Notes under the pieces: generated by a model
What the model was told of the DNA's origin: nothing
Seen by the model: only the letters and a program-made list of their open reading frames with translations
Database searches by the model: none
DNA from: an uncultured Flavobacterium sp.
GTDB lineage: Bacteria > Bacteroidota > Bacteroidia > Flavobacteriales > Flavobacteriaceae
DNA length: 64,000 nt
Direction of reading: 5' to 3'
Assembly: GCF_963422545.1 (NCBI RefSeq)
Contig: NZ_OY730245.1
Location: 186,001-250,000, forward strand
Position numbers and translations under genes: made by a program
Shown: positions 8,763-16,779 of the stretch, one piece after another
Layout: each line of letters begins with the position of its first letter
Numbering within the stretch: the first letter of the stretch is position 1

Positions 8763-9791
8763 TTATTCAGAAATAAAGAACCCTGAAAAGAATGTTATTT
8801 CAGGATGTTGTGGCCCATCTCCCGCTATCATGGTTCTGTTAGTATAACCCGTATTATTAAAATTATTTGCGAATTCTACACTTAGCCTGTCTCCTGAATT
8901 TAATTTAACAGTAGAATATAGAATTTGTGTACCCCAATAGTAAGGGGCAGTAGTTAATAAATTTTCTATACTGTTAGCTAAAATATCTCCCGTGGTTTCA
9001 TTACGCAAACTAATTCTTGCATTAAACATCTTCGGAGTCGCCATAACTCCAGAGCTCCCGCAAAATTGATAAACATTTATCGAAAAAAAATAGAATCCTG
9101 TTTTAGGTGCAGTAAATACAGAGTAACTTCCTGAATTATTGACTGTCGCAGAAACCAAATTAGATTTATCAATCAGTTTTTTATTAAATTTAATTTTTCC
9201 AGAATTAGCATCAAAAGTTATGTCATTAGTAAGAGTGTATTTAAATATTGCTGACGCTGCTGTTGTTGTAGTTTCTACCTCCGCTTTTACGACTCCATCT
9301 GAACCAATTTTTAATGTTTTATCTCCCGCAGCAGAAGTTGCTACACTTTTTACATTTAGTTTTTGGTTAAAAGTTCCGTTACCTGTAGTGTCAAAACCTA
9401 ATCCTTGTCCAGCAGTACCTTGATTACTAATTAAGTTACTCCCCATTTGTAAATTTTGTGTGGCAGTATGGTTTCCTAAGTTATCAGAATTTCCAGGCTG
9501 TACTAATTTTTGCCAGCTTGAACCATCCCAATAATAGTAACCTTCTCCATATGTTAATGAGGTGTTGGTGTTATAAACCATTAAACTTGTTATTGGGTTT
9601 CCTCCTGTTATACTTGCTTTGTCTGTAAGACTTAGTAAATTAACATTCGGTATCAAAACTCCTTTGTTTGTTGCGTTTATGTCTAATGCTGCTGATTTAT
9701 CAGGAGCATTACCAGTCATTCCTACTTGTGCAGAGGCAATTCCTCCATACAATGTAATTGCTATTAGTATTAATTTTAAGTAAGATTTCAT
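8763..9791 (-). CDS. secreted protein with C1q-like C-terminal domain (paralogue 1)
   Basis: The protein has 342 residues from the ATG at 9789-9791, which puts a signal peptide (MKSYLKLILIAITLYGG to SAQ) at the N-terminus. An upstream in-frame ATG at 9824 would bury that signal and is not preferred. It shares DKSAALDINATNKGVLIPNV, GYYYWDGSSWQKL and DNLGNHTATQNLQMGSNLIS with the next two genes. The C-terminal C1q-like region has YSVFTAPKTGFYFFSINVYQ, VKLNSGDRLSVEFANNF and FFSGFFISE. It is the first of three tandem paralogues and follows the 9906-10841 gene by about 115 bases. Confidence 0.8.
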   Translation of the reverse strand: MKSYLKLILIAITLYGGIASAQVGMTGNAPDKSAALDINATNKGVLIPNVNLLSLTDKASITGGNPITSLMVYNTNTSLTYGEGYYYWDGSSWQKLVQPGNSDNLGNHTATQNLQMGSNLISNQGTAGQGLGFDTTGNGTFNQKLNVKSVATSAAGDKTLKIGSDGVVKAEVETTTTAASAIFKYTLTNDITFDANSGKIKFNKKLIDKSNLVSATVNNSGSYSVFTAPKTGFYFFSINVYQFCGSSGVMATPKMFNARISLRNETTGDILANSIENLLTTAPYYWGTQILYSTVKLNSGDRLSVEFANNFNNTGYTNRTMIAGDGPQHPEITFFSGFFISE

Positions 9792-9905
9792 AATTATATC
9801 TTTAATAATTTCGCTCGTATGCAAACTGCATGAGGCGATAATTAGCTATTATGCTTATTTTTAATTAGTGGCTATAAAAGCAACTGATAATAATTCGATT
9901 ATTTA

Positions 9906-10841
9906 TTAGAATCTTGAAATTGTATACCATTGACTTGCGCTATAGTTTGCAATTTGGTATGAAACCCCGTTGCCTACCAATATCTTTGTATCTGTAACAT
10001 TATCAACTTTACTTGTACCAAAATCTATAGTAACATCAGCTGTTGAATTGTCAACTCTTTTAATGGTGTAGATCTTTCCTTTAGCAGCAGTATCTGCCTG
10101 AGGAATCGTAATTGTGACAGCAGAACTTGCATCAACAATTATAATATTATCAGTAACAGTTAATGTAGCAGAACCTGAAACTAATCTGATAGCTGCATTA
10201 GTAGCAGCCGGAGCTTTCCAAACAATATTACCACTTGCATCTGCTGAAGTTGCAATATAACCTGCTGCAGGGGCAGTACCATCTGTACTTGTTGCAATCG
10301 CTAAATTATTTACAGTTGTTTTTCTGGTTGCTTCATTTATAATTAAATCATTTCCCCCTTTTAAGCTATTATAAAACCCTAGTGTTCCGTTATTTTTATA
10401 AAATCCATAAGTATTAGCATTTGCAGCTACCTGATCTGCAAAATAAGCTGTCCAGATATTATCAATTGCCTGTTTAGACATGTTAAGTGTAGTAGTAGCA
10501 GTATGATTTCCTAAGTTGTCACCTGTAAAAGCAGTTCTGTCTATCCATTTTAAAACCCCATTTGCATCGGCTACTAAAACTTTATCTGTAGCAGCACCTG
10601 CCTGTAAACCTTGTATAGCAAATGTATAATCTGAGGTAGTGATTAAGCTTGTTGGTTTTAACAAATCTCCCCCTAACTGGATTTCTCCATTAGTAGTATC
10701 ACTTAACCCGTTGTTAACTTTAGTGTTAACTTGTATTTTTTTACCGTTTGGTGTAACAACAGTTTCTTTTTGTGCCATCATAAATCCGCTCTGAATTAAT
10801 AACAGCATGCATGTAATCTTTTTCATTTTCATTGTTTTCAT
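9906..10841 (-). CDS. secreted beta-rich protein related to the C1q-like set
   Basis: This 311-residue protein has a signal peptide ending near GFMMAQ. It shares the linker DNLGNHTATTTLNMSKQAID with the three downstream paralogues. Its C-terminal half is different: it resembles the tail-fibre-like or adhesin-like modules of Bacteroidota, with NIIIVDASSAVTITIPQAD and GKIYTIKRVDNSTADVTIDF. An internal start at codon 6 (MKKITC) is equally possible. It is the promoter-proximal gene of the minus-strand set. A surface-exposed structural or binding role is inferred. Confidence 0.7.
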   Translation of the reverse strand: MKTMKMKKITCMLLLIQSGFMMAQKETVVTPNGKKIQVNTKVNNGLSDTTNGEIQLGGDLLKPTSLITTSDYTFAIQGLQAGAATDKVLVADANGVLKWIDRTAFTGDNLGNHTATTTLNMSKQAIDNIWTAYFADQVAANANTYGFYKNNGTLGFYNSLKGGNDLIINEATRKTTVNNLAIATSTDGTAPAAGYIATSADASGNIVWKAPAATNAAIRLVSGSATLTVTDNIIIVDASSAVTITIPQADTAAKGKIYTIKRVDNSTADVTIDFGTSKVDNVTDTKILVGNGVSYQIANYSASQWYTISRF

Positions 10842-11363
10842 TTTTTTTATTCTTTTAAATGATTTTTAAACTTTTATTCTTTGTGGTTTGCTATTTGAGG
10901 GTTTTGATTTTGGCTGTATTTTTATTAATTCGCTGCCGGTTATTGTTTCAAATTTTGAAACAAATTAGGCATGCAAAAGTCCTTCTGAATCTGTTTTCTA
11001 ATTTTTTCAATCGAAAACACAACCAGTTTTTTTATAATTGTTCTGCATCATCTAAAAAATATTTAAATGACTACTTTTTTTGTAATTGAGGTTTTTTAGT
11101 CAGGTGTTTTTTAGCAAGATTTAAAATAATCTTTGTTTGCTAAATCTTTCATTCGTAGTTAATTTTCCTAATATTTTCAATTTTAATTCTTTTCATATTC
11201 TTAATAATACATATTTCTGTATTACAGTTTTAGTGCTCTTATTTTAGAAAAACAATATCTAAAATATTAGTATAACAGGATTTGTAATTTTTTGTTTTTT
11301 ACTGTTATTCCTTCACGTCCTTTGTTTACATATATCAATTAAATATTGTAAACCGGTTACTTG
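10842..11363. other. gene-free AT-rich region
   Basis: No credible gene is seen here. A 76-codon plus-strand frame (10859-11089) is low-complexity hydrophobic sequence without homology that I recognise. The stretch must hold the promoter for the minus-strand secreted-protein genes, but I see no clear TAnnTTTG element on that strand. Confidence 0.5.
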
Positions 11364-11573
11364 CTACGGGCTTTTTTCGGACCTTGTCTCTTTACTTTGA
11401 AATTCTTTAATTAATTTCTCGCGATTTGATATAATTTTTATTAAAGCATTTTTTGCTTTTTCGTCACCGCGAAAAAATCTCATTTTTGCTGCCGGAGCAT
11501 TAATTCCCATAACATGACCAAGCAAAGTATAGTCACCGTATAGTGTTTTCTCTTTAATTTGTTCGATTGTCAT
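11364..11573 (-). CDS. small regulator-like protein
   Basis: This is a 69-residue protein of unknown family. The middle, DYTLLGHVMGINAPAAKMRF, followed by RGDEKAKNALIKIISNREKL, has the spacing of a small helix-turn-helix, and the C-terminus is charged. It is divergent from the HTH gene at 11674, with 100 bases between them holding a perfect palindrome that overlaps its promoter. The arrangement resembles the Cro/CI-type switches of mobile elements. DNA binding is inferred from size and context. A -7 element TATCTTTG (11610-11617, minus strand) lies 37 bases before the start. Confidence 0.6.
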   Translation of the reverse strand: MTIEQIKEKTLYGDYTLLGHVMGINAPAAKMRFFRGDEKAKNALIKIISNREKLIKEFQSKETRSEKSP

Positions 11574-11609
11574 AACAAAAAGTTTTATCTTTGTTCGCTA
11601 ATAATTATG

Positions 11610-11617
11610 CAAAGATA
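11610..11617 (-). promoter_or_regulatory. -7 promoter element of the small regulator
   Basis: TATCTTTG on the minus strand matches the Bacteroidota TAnnTTTG consensus. It overlaps the edge of the 11616-11633 palindrome, so repressor binding there would block it. Confidence 0.5.
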
Positions 11618-11633
11618 TACAGAATTCTGTATA
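11616..11633. promoter_or_regulatory. palindromic operator between divergent regulators
   Basis: TATACAGAATTCTGTATA is a perfect 18-bp palindrome in the 100-base gap between the two divergent small genes. A second site, TACAAAAATCTGTA (11648-11661), keeps the TACA/TGTA arms. The likely binder is the HTH protein at 11674. Confidence 0.6.
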
Positions 11634-11673
11634 AAAATACTTACAAATACAAAAATCTGTAAAATTATTTCAC

Positions 11674-12030
11674 ATGAATGATGTAACTAGCAGGTTTCTA
11701 GATACTTATGAATATCTGAGATCAGAAAAAATAATACGAAACCCTAAAGCTTTTGCTGAAGAATTGAATGTAAGTGCTTCTTTGATTACAGAAATCTGTA
11801 AAATGAGAACGAATGCGGGAATTACTCCTGTGCAGAATTTAATTAAAAAATTTCCGAATATTGATGGAAATTGGCTTTTAACAGGCGAAGGTTCTATGTT
11901 GAAAAATCAAGACATAGAAATTAATATTAATTATAAAGAATTGGCTGAGGCAAGACTTGAAATTATAGCATTAAAAAATGAAAAGATTGAGGCTCTTTCT
12001 AAAGAATTAGAAAAACTAAAATCTTCTTGA
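11674..12030 (+). CDS. helix-turn-helix repressor-like protein
   Basis: This 118-residue protein has an N-terminal HTH domain. KAFAEELNVSASLITEICKM (residues 28-47) is the helix-turn-helix and NIDGNWLLTGEGSML closes the domain, a pattern common in phage-type repressors of Bacteroidota. The C-terminal 40 residues (YKELAEARLEIIALKNEKIE onward) form a predicted coiled coil for dimerisation. It is divergent from the small gene at 11364, and palindromic sites between them suggest autoregulation. A third copy-like site, TACAGAAATCTGTA (11787-11800), lies inside this gene. No phage structural or integrase genes are nearby. Confidence 0.8.
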   Translation: MNDVTSRFLDTYEYLRSEKIIRNPKAFAEELNVSASLITEICKMRTNAGITPVQNLIKKFPNIDGNWLLTGEGSMLKNQDIEININYKELAEARLEIIALKNEKIEALSKELEKLKSS

Positions 12031-12263
12031 TAGTGATTATGTGTAGGTTGAGAGTTTAAAAAAACTGAGGTTAGAATAAGCTTGAAAGAAAAATATTAAT
12101 AGCATGAAAAAAGAAATCATGTATCCGGAAGAAAAGATTACTACATATAAAGATTAACAAGAATAATAGTTTTTAATCCTGAACAAAGGATTACGAATTG
12201 CTTTGTGGAGTTTCTGTGAGGATTAATGCACAATTTTAGTGAAAAACTTTTCAAAGAAAGGCA

Positions 12264-12437
12264 TATAAAAAAGTGAAATTTTAATCGTTTTATAGGTTAA
12301 AATCTCACTTAGTTTGTTCCAAAAAAAATGACAGCATTTAAATAATCTTCCGTTAAGGAAAATTATATTTTAAAGTAAAATTATTCAGGACAATTTTACC
12401 ACTTAATAAAGTTTTGGCAATGCGTATTTATACGGGT
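12264..12437. repeat. structured intergenic repeat, copy 2
   Basis: This is the diverged second copy of the 6094-6272 element, in the same orientation. It has AAGTGAAATT/AATCTCACTT arms, CTTCC/GGAAA hairpin, GTAAAATT/AATTTTAC hairpin and CGTA-TTTA-TACG followed by gggtttt. It occupies the centre of the 12031-12525 gap; I see no gene in the rest of that gap. Confidence 0.75.
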
Positions 12438-12525
12438 TTTTAGCAGATCGCAATATCATAAATATATATTTACGCAGCTTTTACGGTGAGAACCTTGTGA
12501 AGTAAAATAGAGAATATTACCTGAA

Positions 12526-12993
12526 TTATTTGAGTTCAGTTTTTTTTAATTCAATTACTTTTTCAACAAATTGTATTAGATTTTTTCTTTCCAATGAAAA
12601 TAAAGCACTTTCATCTTCGGTGCTTAGGTATAAATCAGCAATACTTACAGCGTCCATTTTATTGTTTGTGTAGTGATGATCGGCATATTTTATAAGATCG
12701 TCTAAAAAAAGCTCACGCAATCTTCCTTTTTCCAGTGTTTCTTCATGACCTTCTTTTATTTTTTCCATTTCTGATTCCGGTAAATCTATTGTGAGGTAAG
12801 TATAGTCTACAGGAACTTTTGACAGCATTTCTTTAGAAACTCTTCCGGAGCCAAGACAATATGCACAGGGTGCCGGTACCCATTTTAATTCTCTATTTAA
12901 ACGTCGTATATCATCCCAATCAACAAAAGTTTTTCCCAGACATCTGGGGCATTTTACATCTGGTTTTCTAAATAGTAATTTGAAAATGGTCAT
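12526..12993 (-). CDS. DnaJ-type zinc-ribbon protein
   Basis: This 155-residue protein begins with a short basic stretch and then two CxxCxG units, CPRCLGKT near residue 15 and CAYCLGSG near residue 43, as in the zinc-finger region of DnaJ. No J-domain is present. The rest is acidic and helical (DLPESEMEKIKEGHEETLEK) with no motif that I recognise. It may bind unfolded protein or zinc; the family is uncharacterised. It stands alone, with gaps of 300-500 bases on both sides. Confidence 0.7.
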   Translation of the reverse strand: MTIFKLLFRKPDVKCPRCLGKTFVDWDDIRRLNRELKWVPAPCAYCLGSGRVSKEMLSKVPVDYTYLTIDLPESEMEKIKEGHEETLEKGRLRELFLDDLIKYADHHYTNNKMDAVSIADLYLSTEDESALFSLERKNLIQFVEKVIELKKTELK

Positions 12994-13350
12994 TTTCTAC
13001 AATTTTTAACGATTAGTGGCTTTGCGAATATAATTATTTATGTAGGAAAAATTGTTTTAGGAAAGACTTTTTTGAAGAAAATATTTAGGGTTAGTAAGAT
13101 TTTGAAGTTTTTAAAAAGGAGAAAAAAGCTGTTGATTTTAGTTTATAGCCTTTGATAAAGGTTGTTTGCGGATTAAGGAGGTGTTAATAATATTTATAGA
13201 CACACGTGTAACAGAAAAGGGTAAATGAACGACTAAGTATGTATCTGATCAGTAAGGAGATGCGTATGGAATTATAGATTTTGGATTTCACACAATCCGT
13301 TTTAAAAATAGTTTTTGATTTTAGATTAAACCATATTAAAATTAGCAATT
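12994..13350. other. gene-free region
   Basis: Roughly 357 bases with no coding potential that I can support and no strong hairpin. It presumably carries the promoters for the zinc-ribbon gene (minus) and the small HMA-like gene (plus). Confidence 0.4.
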
Positions 13351-13563
13351 ATGAATGTTGAAGTTTTTAAAACAAATGTTCAAAAAGAAGAAGACAAAAA
13401 TTATGTTATTGCTGTTATTCAAGCCCAATTTCCCAATTGTAAAATCAACTTTGATTTAGAAGACTGTGATAAAATATTAAGAGTCGAAGGGGTTGATTTG
13501 GAACCAAATCATATAATTAATTATGTAAATTGTCTTGGGTATATTTGTGTAAAATTAGAGTAA
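13351..13563 (+). CDS. small HMA-fold-like protein
   Basis: This 70-residue protein has the length and strand/helix spacing of a heavy-metal-associated (ferredoxin-like) domain: VFKTNVQKEEDKNYVIAVIQ, FPNCKINFDLEDCDKILRVE and a C-terminal NYVNCLGYICVKL. The metal-binding CxxC is missing; the cysteines present are scattered. Such CxxC-less domains are common in Bacteroidota and their role is unclear. It precedes the SulP transporter on the same strand, but an intergenic repeat of about 110 bases separates them, so co-transcription is uncertain. Confidence 0.7.
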   Translation: MNVEVFKTNVQKEEDKNYVIAVIQAQFPNCKINFDLEDCDKILRVEGVDLEPNHIINYVNCLGYICVKLE

Positions 13564-13577
13564 AGATAAAGAGTAAA

Positions 13578-13690
13578 GATAATTAGATAATGCGGCAATT
13601 TGATAATTAGAAAATTTTATAGACTACGCATAATAATTATCTAATTATCAAATTTTCTAATTGCCACATTTTCTAATTAGCAATTTTTCT
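13578..13690. repeat. intergenic repeat (TAATTATCTAATT type), left of sulP
   Basis: Several overlapping units of ataattagataat, attatctaattatc and caaattttctaattgcc form inverted repeats. The same family occurs on the other side of the SulP gene at 15236-15298. Confidence 0.75.
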
Positions 13691-13704
13691 AAATTTGTGC
13701 TCTT

Positions 13705-15234
13705 ATGAAAAAAGCCTTCCAACTTTTTGACTTTACCCAAAAAGTCAATTATAAAAATGAAATTTTAGCCGGTTTAACAGTTGCAATGACGATGATTCCT
13801 GAATCATTATCGTTTGCTATTTTGGCTGGATTTCCACCTTTGGTTGGTTTATATGCTGCTTTTATTGCCGGTTTGGTTACTGCTATTTTTGGTGGAAGAC
13901 CCGGAATGATTTCGGGTGGAGCAGGAGCAACCGTTATTGTTTTGATTGCTTTGATGAAATCTCACGGAATAGAATATGTTTTTGCAGCCGTCGCCCTTGG
14001 TGGTATCGTGCAAATTTGTATCGGACTTTTTAAACTGGGGAAATTTATTAGATTAGTTCCTCAGCCCGTTATGTTTGGTTTTGTAAACGGTCTGGCGGTT
14101 GTGATTTTTATGTCACAGCTGGAACAATTTAAAACTGTGGTAAACGGGCAGGTTTCCTGGTTACAAGGAACTCCTTTGTATATTATGTTGGCTTTGGTTG
14201 CGCTGACGATTACAATTGTTTTGCTTCTTCCTAAACTTACAAAAACGGTTCCAGCTTCTTTGGTGGCAATTTTAGTGGTGTTTGCGATCGTATTTTTATT
14301 TAATATTGAAACCAAAACAGTTGAAGATATCGCTTCGGTTCAAGGCGGATTTCCTCCGTTTCATATTCCTAATATTCCTCTTTCTTTCGAGTCTTTAAAA
14401 GTGATTTTTCCGTACTCTGTAATTGTTGCTGCGGTTGGTTTGACCGAAGGTTTGCTTACGCTGAATTTGGTCGATGAAATTACCGGAACCAGAGGTAATA
14501 GTAATAGAGAATGTATCGCACAGGGAAGTTCAAATATCTTAAACGGTTTCTTTTTCGGAATGGGAGGCTGCCCAATGATTGCTCAGACTCTGGTGAATCT
14601 TTCTGCCGGATCAAGAGCCCGACTTTCTGGAATAATTGCTTCTTTGACTATTTTATTAATCATACTTTTTGGAGCGCCGGTCATTGGGAAATTACCAATG
14701 GCAGCTTTGGTTGGTGTAATGATGATGGTTGCAATTACTACTTTTGAGTGGGCAAGTTTCAAAGTCATAAACAAAATGCCTAAACATGACATTTTTGTTG
14801 GAATTCTGGTTGCGGTGATTACAATTTTATTGCACAATTTAGCTTTGGCAGTTTTGATTGGTGTGATTATCTCGGCTCTGGTTTTTGCTTGGGAAAGTGC
14901 CAAAAGAATCCGTGCCCGACATTTTATTGATGAAGCAGGAGTGAAACATTACGAAATTTATGGCCCATTGTTTTTTGGTTCAATAACCGCTTTTACAGAA
15001 AAGTTTGATATTGCTAATGACCCAAATCATGTGATTATTGATTTCAAAGAAAGCCGTGTAGCAGATATGTCGGCAATTGAAGCGTTGAATAATTTGACTA
15101 AGAAATACAATCACTTAAATAAAGAAATAGAATTAAAACACCTAAGTCCGGATTGCAGAATATTACTTAAAAATGCAGATGCTGTTATTAAGGTGAATGT
15201 TATTGAGGATCCAACATACAAAGTGGTTTCGTAA
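13705..15234 (+). CDS. SulP family anion transporter with STAS domain
   Basis: This 509-residue protein of the SLC26/SulP family should move sulfate, bicarbonate or related anions across the inner membrane. The family signature region GLTVAMTMIPESLSFAILAG is near residue 24 and is followed by about a dozen hydrophobic segments (residues 20-400). FFGMGGCPMIAQTLVNLSAG is the conserved region near TM8. A C-terminal STAS domain (about residues 415-505) contains HVIIDFKESRVADMSAIEAL. The substrate cannot be told from sequence. It is flanked on both sides by the same intergenic repeat family. A promoter would have to lie within or beside the left repeat. Confidence 0.93.
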   Translation: MKKAFQLFDFTQKVNYKNEILAGLTVAMTMIPESLSFAILAGFPPLVGLYAAFIAGLVTAIFGGRPGMISGGAGATVIVLIALMKSHGIEYVFAAVALGGIVQICIGLFKLGKFIRLVPQPVMFGFVNGLAVVIFMSQLEQFKTVVNGQVSWLQGTPLYIMLALVALTITIVLLLPKLTKTVPASLVAILVVFAIVFLFNIETKTVEDIASVQGGFPPFHIPNIPLSFESLKVIFPYSVIVAAVGLTEGLLTLNLVDEITGTRGNSNRECIAQGSSNILNGFFFGMGGCPMIAQTLVNLSAGSRARLSGIIASLTILLIILFGAPVIGKLPMAALVGVMMMVAITTFEWASFKVINKMPKHDIFVGILVAVITILLHNLALAVLIGVIISALVFAWESAKRIRARHFIDEAGVKHYEIYGPLFFGSITAFTEKFDIANDPNHVIIDFKESRVADMSAIEALNNLTKKYNHLNKEIELKHLSPDCRILLKNADAVIKVNVIEDPTYKVVS

Positions 15235-15235
15235 T

Positions 15236-15298
15236 TGGATAATTAGATAACGCATAATCATTATCTAATTATCTAATTGACACATTTTCTAATTTTTT
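15236..15298. repeat. intergenic repeat (TAATTATCTAATT type), right of sulP
   Basis: gataattagataacgc and attatctaattatc form an inverted repeat with a tail attttctaattttt that runs into the stop codon of the convergent gene. It can fold as a terminator-like hairpin for both converging genes. Confidence 0.75.
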
Positions 15299-16491
15299 AG
15301 CATGTTTTTTACCTCACTAAACTTTCCGTCAACTTCTTCAATTTGCAAACCTAAAATATGAGCAATTAAAGGATAAACAGAAACATTTTGAAACGAACCA
15401 ACTTTCTTATCTACTTTAAAAGCCGGGCCTTTTGCGTAGAAAATAGCCTGCATATCTTTTCGTTTATTGTCATAACCATGAGTTCCACCTTTTACGTTTT
15501 GAGTTTTGCTATTTACTAAACTATATCCTTTTTTGGCTTCAATAACAAAATCATGAACGCGTGGATTTGTTCCAAAATGAAATCTTTTAGGAACTTCGCT
15601 TGCTTTCCAGAATTTGATATGTGGTACTTTTTTTAAAGCTTTTGCGATAGAATCCTGATAACCGGGTTTTGCTTCGAGGCTCATAATTGGGTTGATAACA
15701 GCTTTATAACCCAACCATTCCGGTTTTAGGTAATCCAGAATAGCTACTTTTTTATCATTACTGATGTCGGCCATTCCGTGATCTGAAACGATAATTAAAT
15801 TAATTTGTTTTCCGATGGATAATCGATCAAGTTTAGATGATAATTGTCCCATAAGGGAATCCATTTTATGAACCATTTTTTCGTTTTCGGGAGAAAGTGG
15901 CCCAAAATCATGACCTGTATGATCTGGTTCGTCAAAATATAAAGTAATCAAATGCGGACGTTGTTTCTCAGGAAGTTCTAACCATTTTACAACAGTGTCA
16001 ATTCTGTTTCCGTACGGAATTTTATCGTCGTAATTTTTATAAATTCCAGGTCTTTTTTTATCTGTATCTGATCCCGGCCAGAAGAAAGAAGCACTTTTTA
16101 CACCTTGTTGTTCGGCTACATTCCAAATGGGATTTCCACCATAAAAGCGTGAATCATTTTTAGCCTTTGTAGATAAAGAAAAAGATTCCTTTAAAGCCGA
16201 ATCATAAAAAACATTATTTATAATTCCGTGATGATCCGGATAAAGCCCGGTCACGATCGCATAATGATTTGGAAAAGTTTTACTTGGGTAAGAGGGGCGC
16301 ATAGATTTAGCATGAACACCTTCTTTGGCTATTTTATTTAGATTTTGAAGTTTAAAATGTTTGGCATAATCCCAACGAAAACCATCCATAGAAACTAAAA
16401 CTACATAAGTGTCTTTATTAGATTGAGAATATGAAAAAACGGTAAGAAGTAAGAATGTAAAAAATAATAAGTGAGCTGTAAATTTTCTCAT
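15289..16491 (-). CDS. secreted ENPP-type nucleotide pyrophosphatase/phosphodiesterase
   Basis: This 400-residue member of the alkaline phosphatase superfamily has a signal peptide (LLFFTFLLLTVFSYSQ). Motifs typical of the nucleotide pyrophosphatase/phosphodiesterase branch are VVLVSMDGFRWDY (first metal aspartate), SYPSKTFPNHYAIVTGLYPD with the nucleophilic threonine, YFDEPDHTGHDFGP, and IIVSDHGMAD for the second metal set, then GGTHGYDN. It should act in the periplasm or outside the cell on phosphodiester or pyrophosphate bonds such as nucleotides. The length is typical for the bacterial enzymes. It converges with sulP and is a single gene. Confidence 0.9.
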   Translation of the reverse strand: MRKFTAHLLFFTFLLLTVFSYSQSNKDTYVVLVSMDGFRWDYAKHFKLQNLNKIAKEGVHAKSMRPSYPSKTFPNHYAIVTGLYPDHHGIINNVFYDSALKESFSLSTKAKNDSRFYGGNPIWNVAEQQGVKSASFFWPGSDTDKKRPGIYKNYDDKIPYGNRIDTVVKWLELPEKQRPHLITLYFDEPDHTGHDFGPLSPENEKMVHKMDSLMGQLSSKLDRLSIGKQINLIIVSDHGMADISNDKKVAILDYLKPEWLGYKAVINPIMSLEAKPGYQDSIAKALKKVPHIKFWKASEVPKRFHFGTNPRVHDFVIEAKKGYSLVNSKTQNVKGGTHGYDNKRKDMQAIFYAKGPAFKVDKKVGSFQNVSVYPLIAHILGLQIEEVDGKFSEVKNMLKN

Positions 16492-16574
16492 TTTGAAATT
16501 TTAATAGAACTGCAAATTTACTGATAAACGATTTTTAAATGAAAAAGAGAATGTTAAACAATTATAAATAAAAA

Positions 16575-16727
16575 AAGGTTGCCACGAATTTGCTTCGCCT
16601 ATTCGCTATCGCTCGAGTCACAAATTAACACTAATTTTTATCCGCAAAGATTAGAAAAAATAATTCGTGAAAATTTGTGCAATTCGTGGCAAAAAAATAA
16701 TCTTTTTAATCCGTGCAATCTGTGGCA
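16575..16727. repeat. compound intergenic repeat (CACGAATT / REP-like)
   Basis: It contains ttgccacgaatttg, cgcctattcgctatcgctcg, aataattcgtgaaaatt, gcaattcgtggcaaaaa and taatccgtgcaatctgtggc. The same modules recur at 55556-55675. It is a mosaic of dispersed units with no coding potential. Confidence 0.75.
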
Positions 16728-16760
16728 AAAAAAAACGCCAAATAAAAATCTGGCGTTTTA
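16728..16760 (-). terminator. terminator of groEL
   Basis: The stem AAACGCCA / TGGCGTTT around an A/T-rich loop lies 20 bases after the groEL stop and has a T-run on the minus strand. Confidence 0.85.
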
Positions 16761-16779
16761 AGTTTTAAGAAAAGAACGA

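Noticed and set aside
10859..11089. 76-codon plus-strand frame in the gap before the secreted-protein genes
   Set aside because: It is low-complexity hydrophobic sequence from AT-rich DNA, with no recognisable family and no good start context.
6568..12030. Prophage: secreted tail-fibre-like proteins next to a CI/Cro-like regulator pair
   Set aside because: No integrase, portal, capsid, terminase or lysis gene is present, and the secreted proteins have signal peptides, which tail fibres lack.
12104..12157. 17-codon frame starting MKKEIMYPEEK
   Set aside because: It is too short and without homology or conserved context; probably chance.
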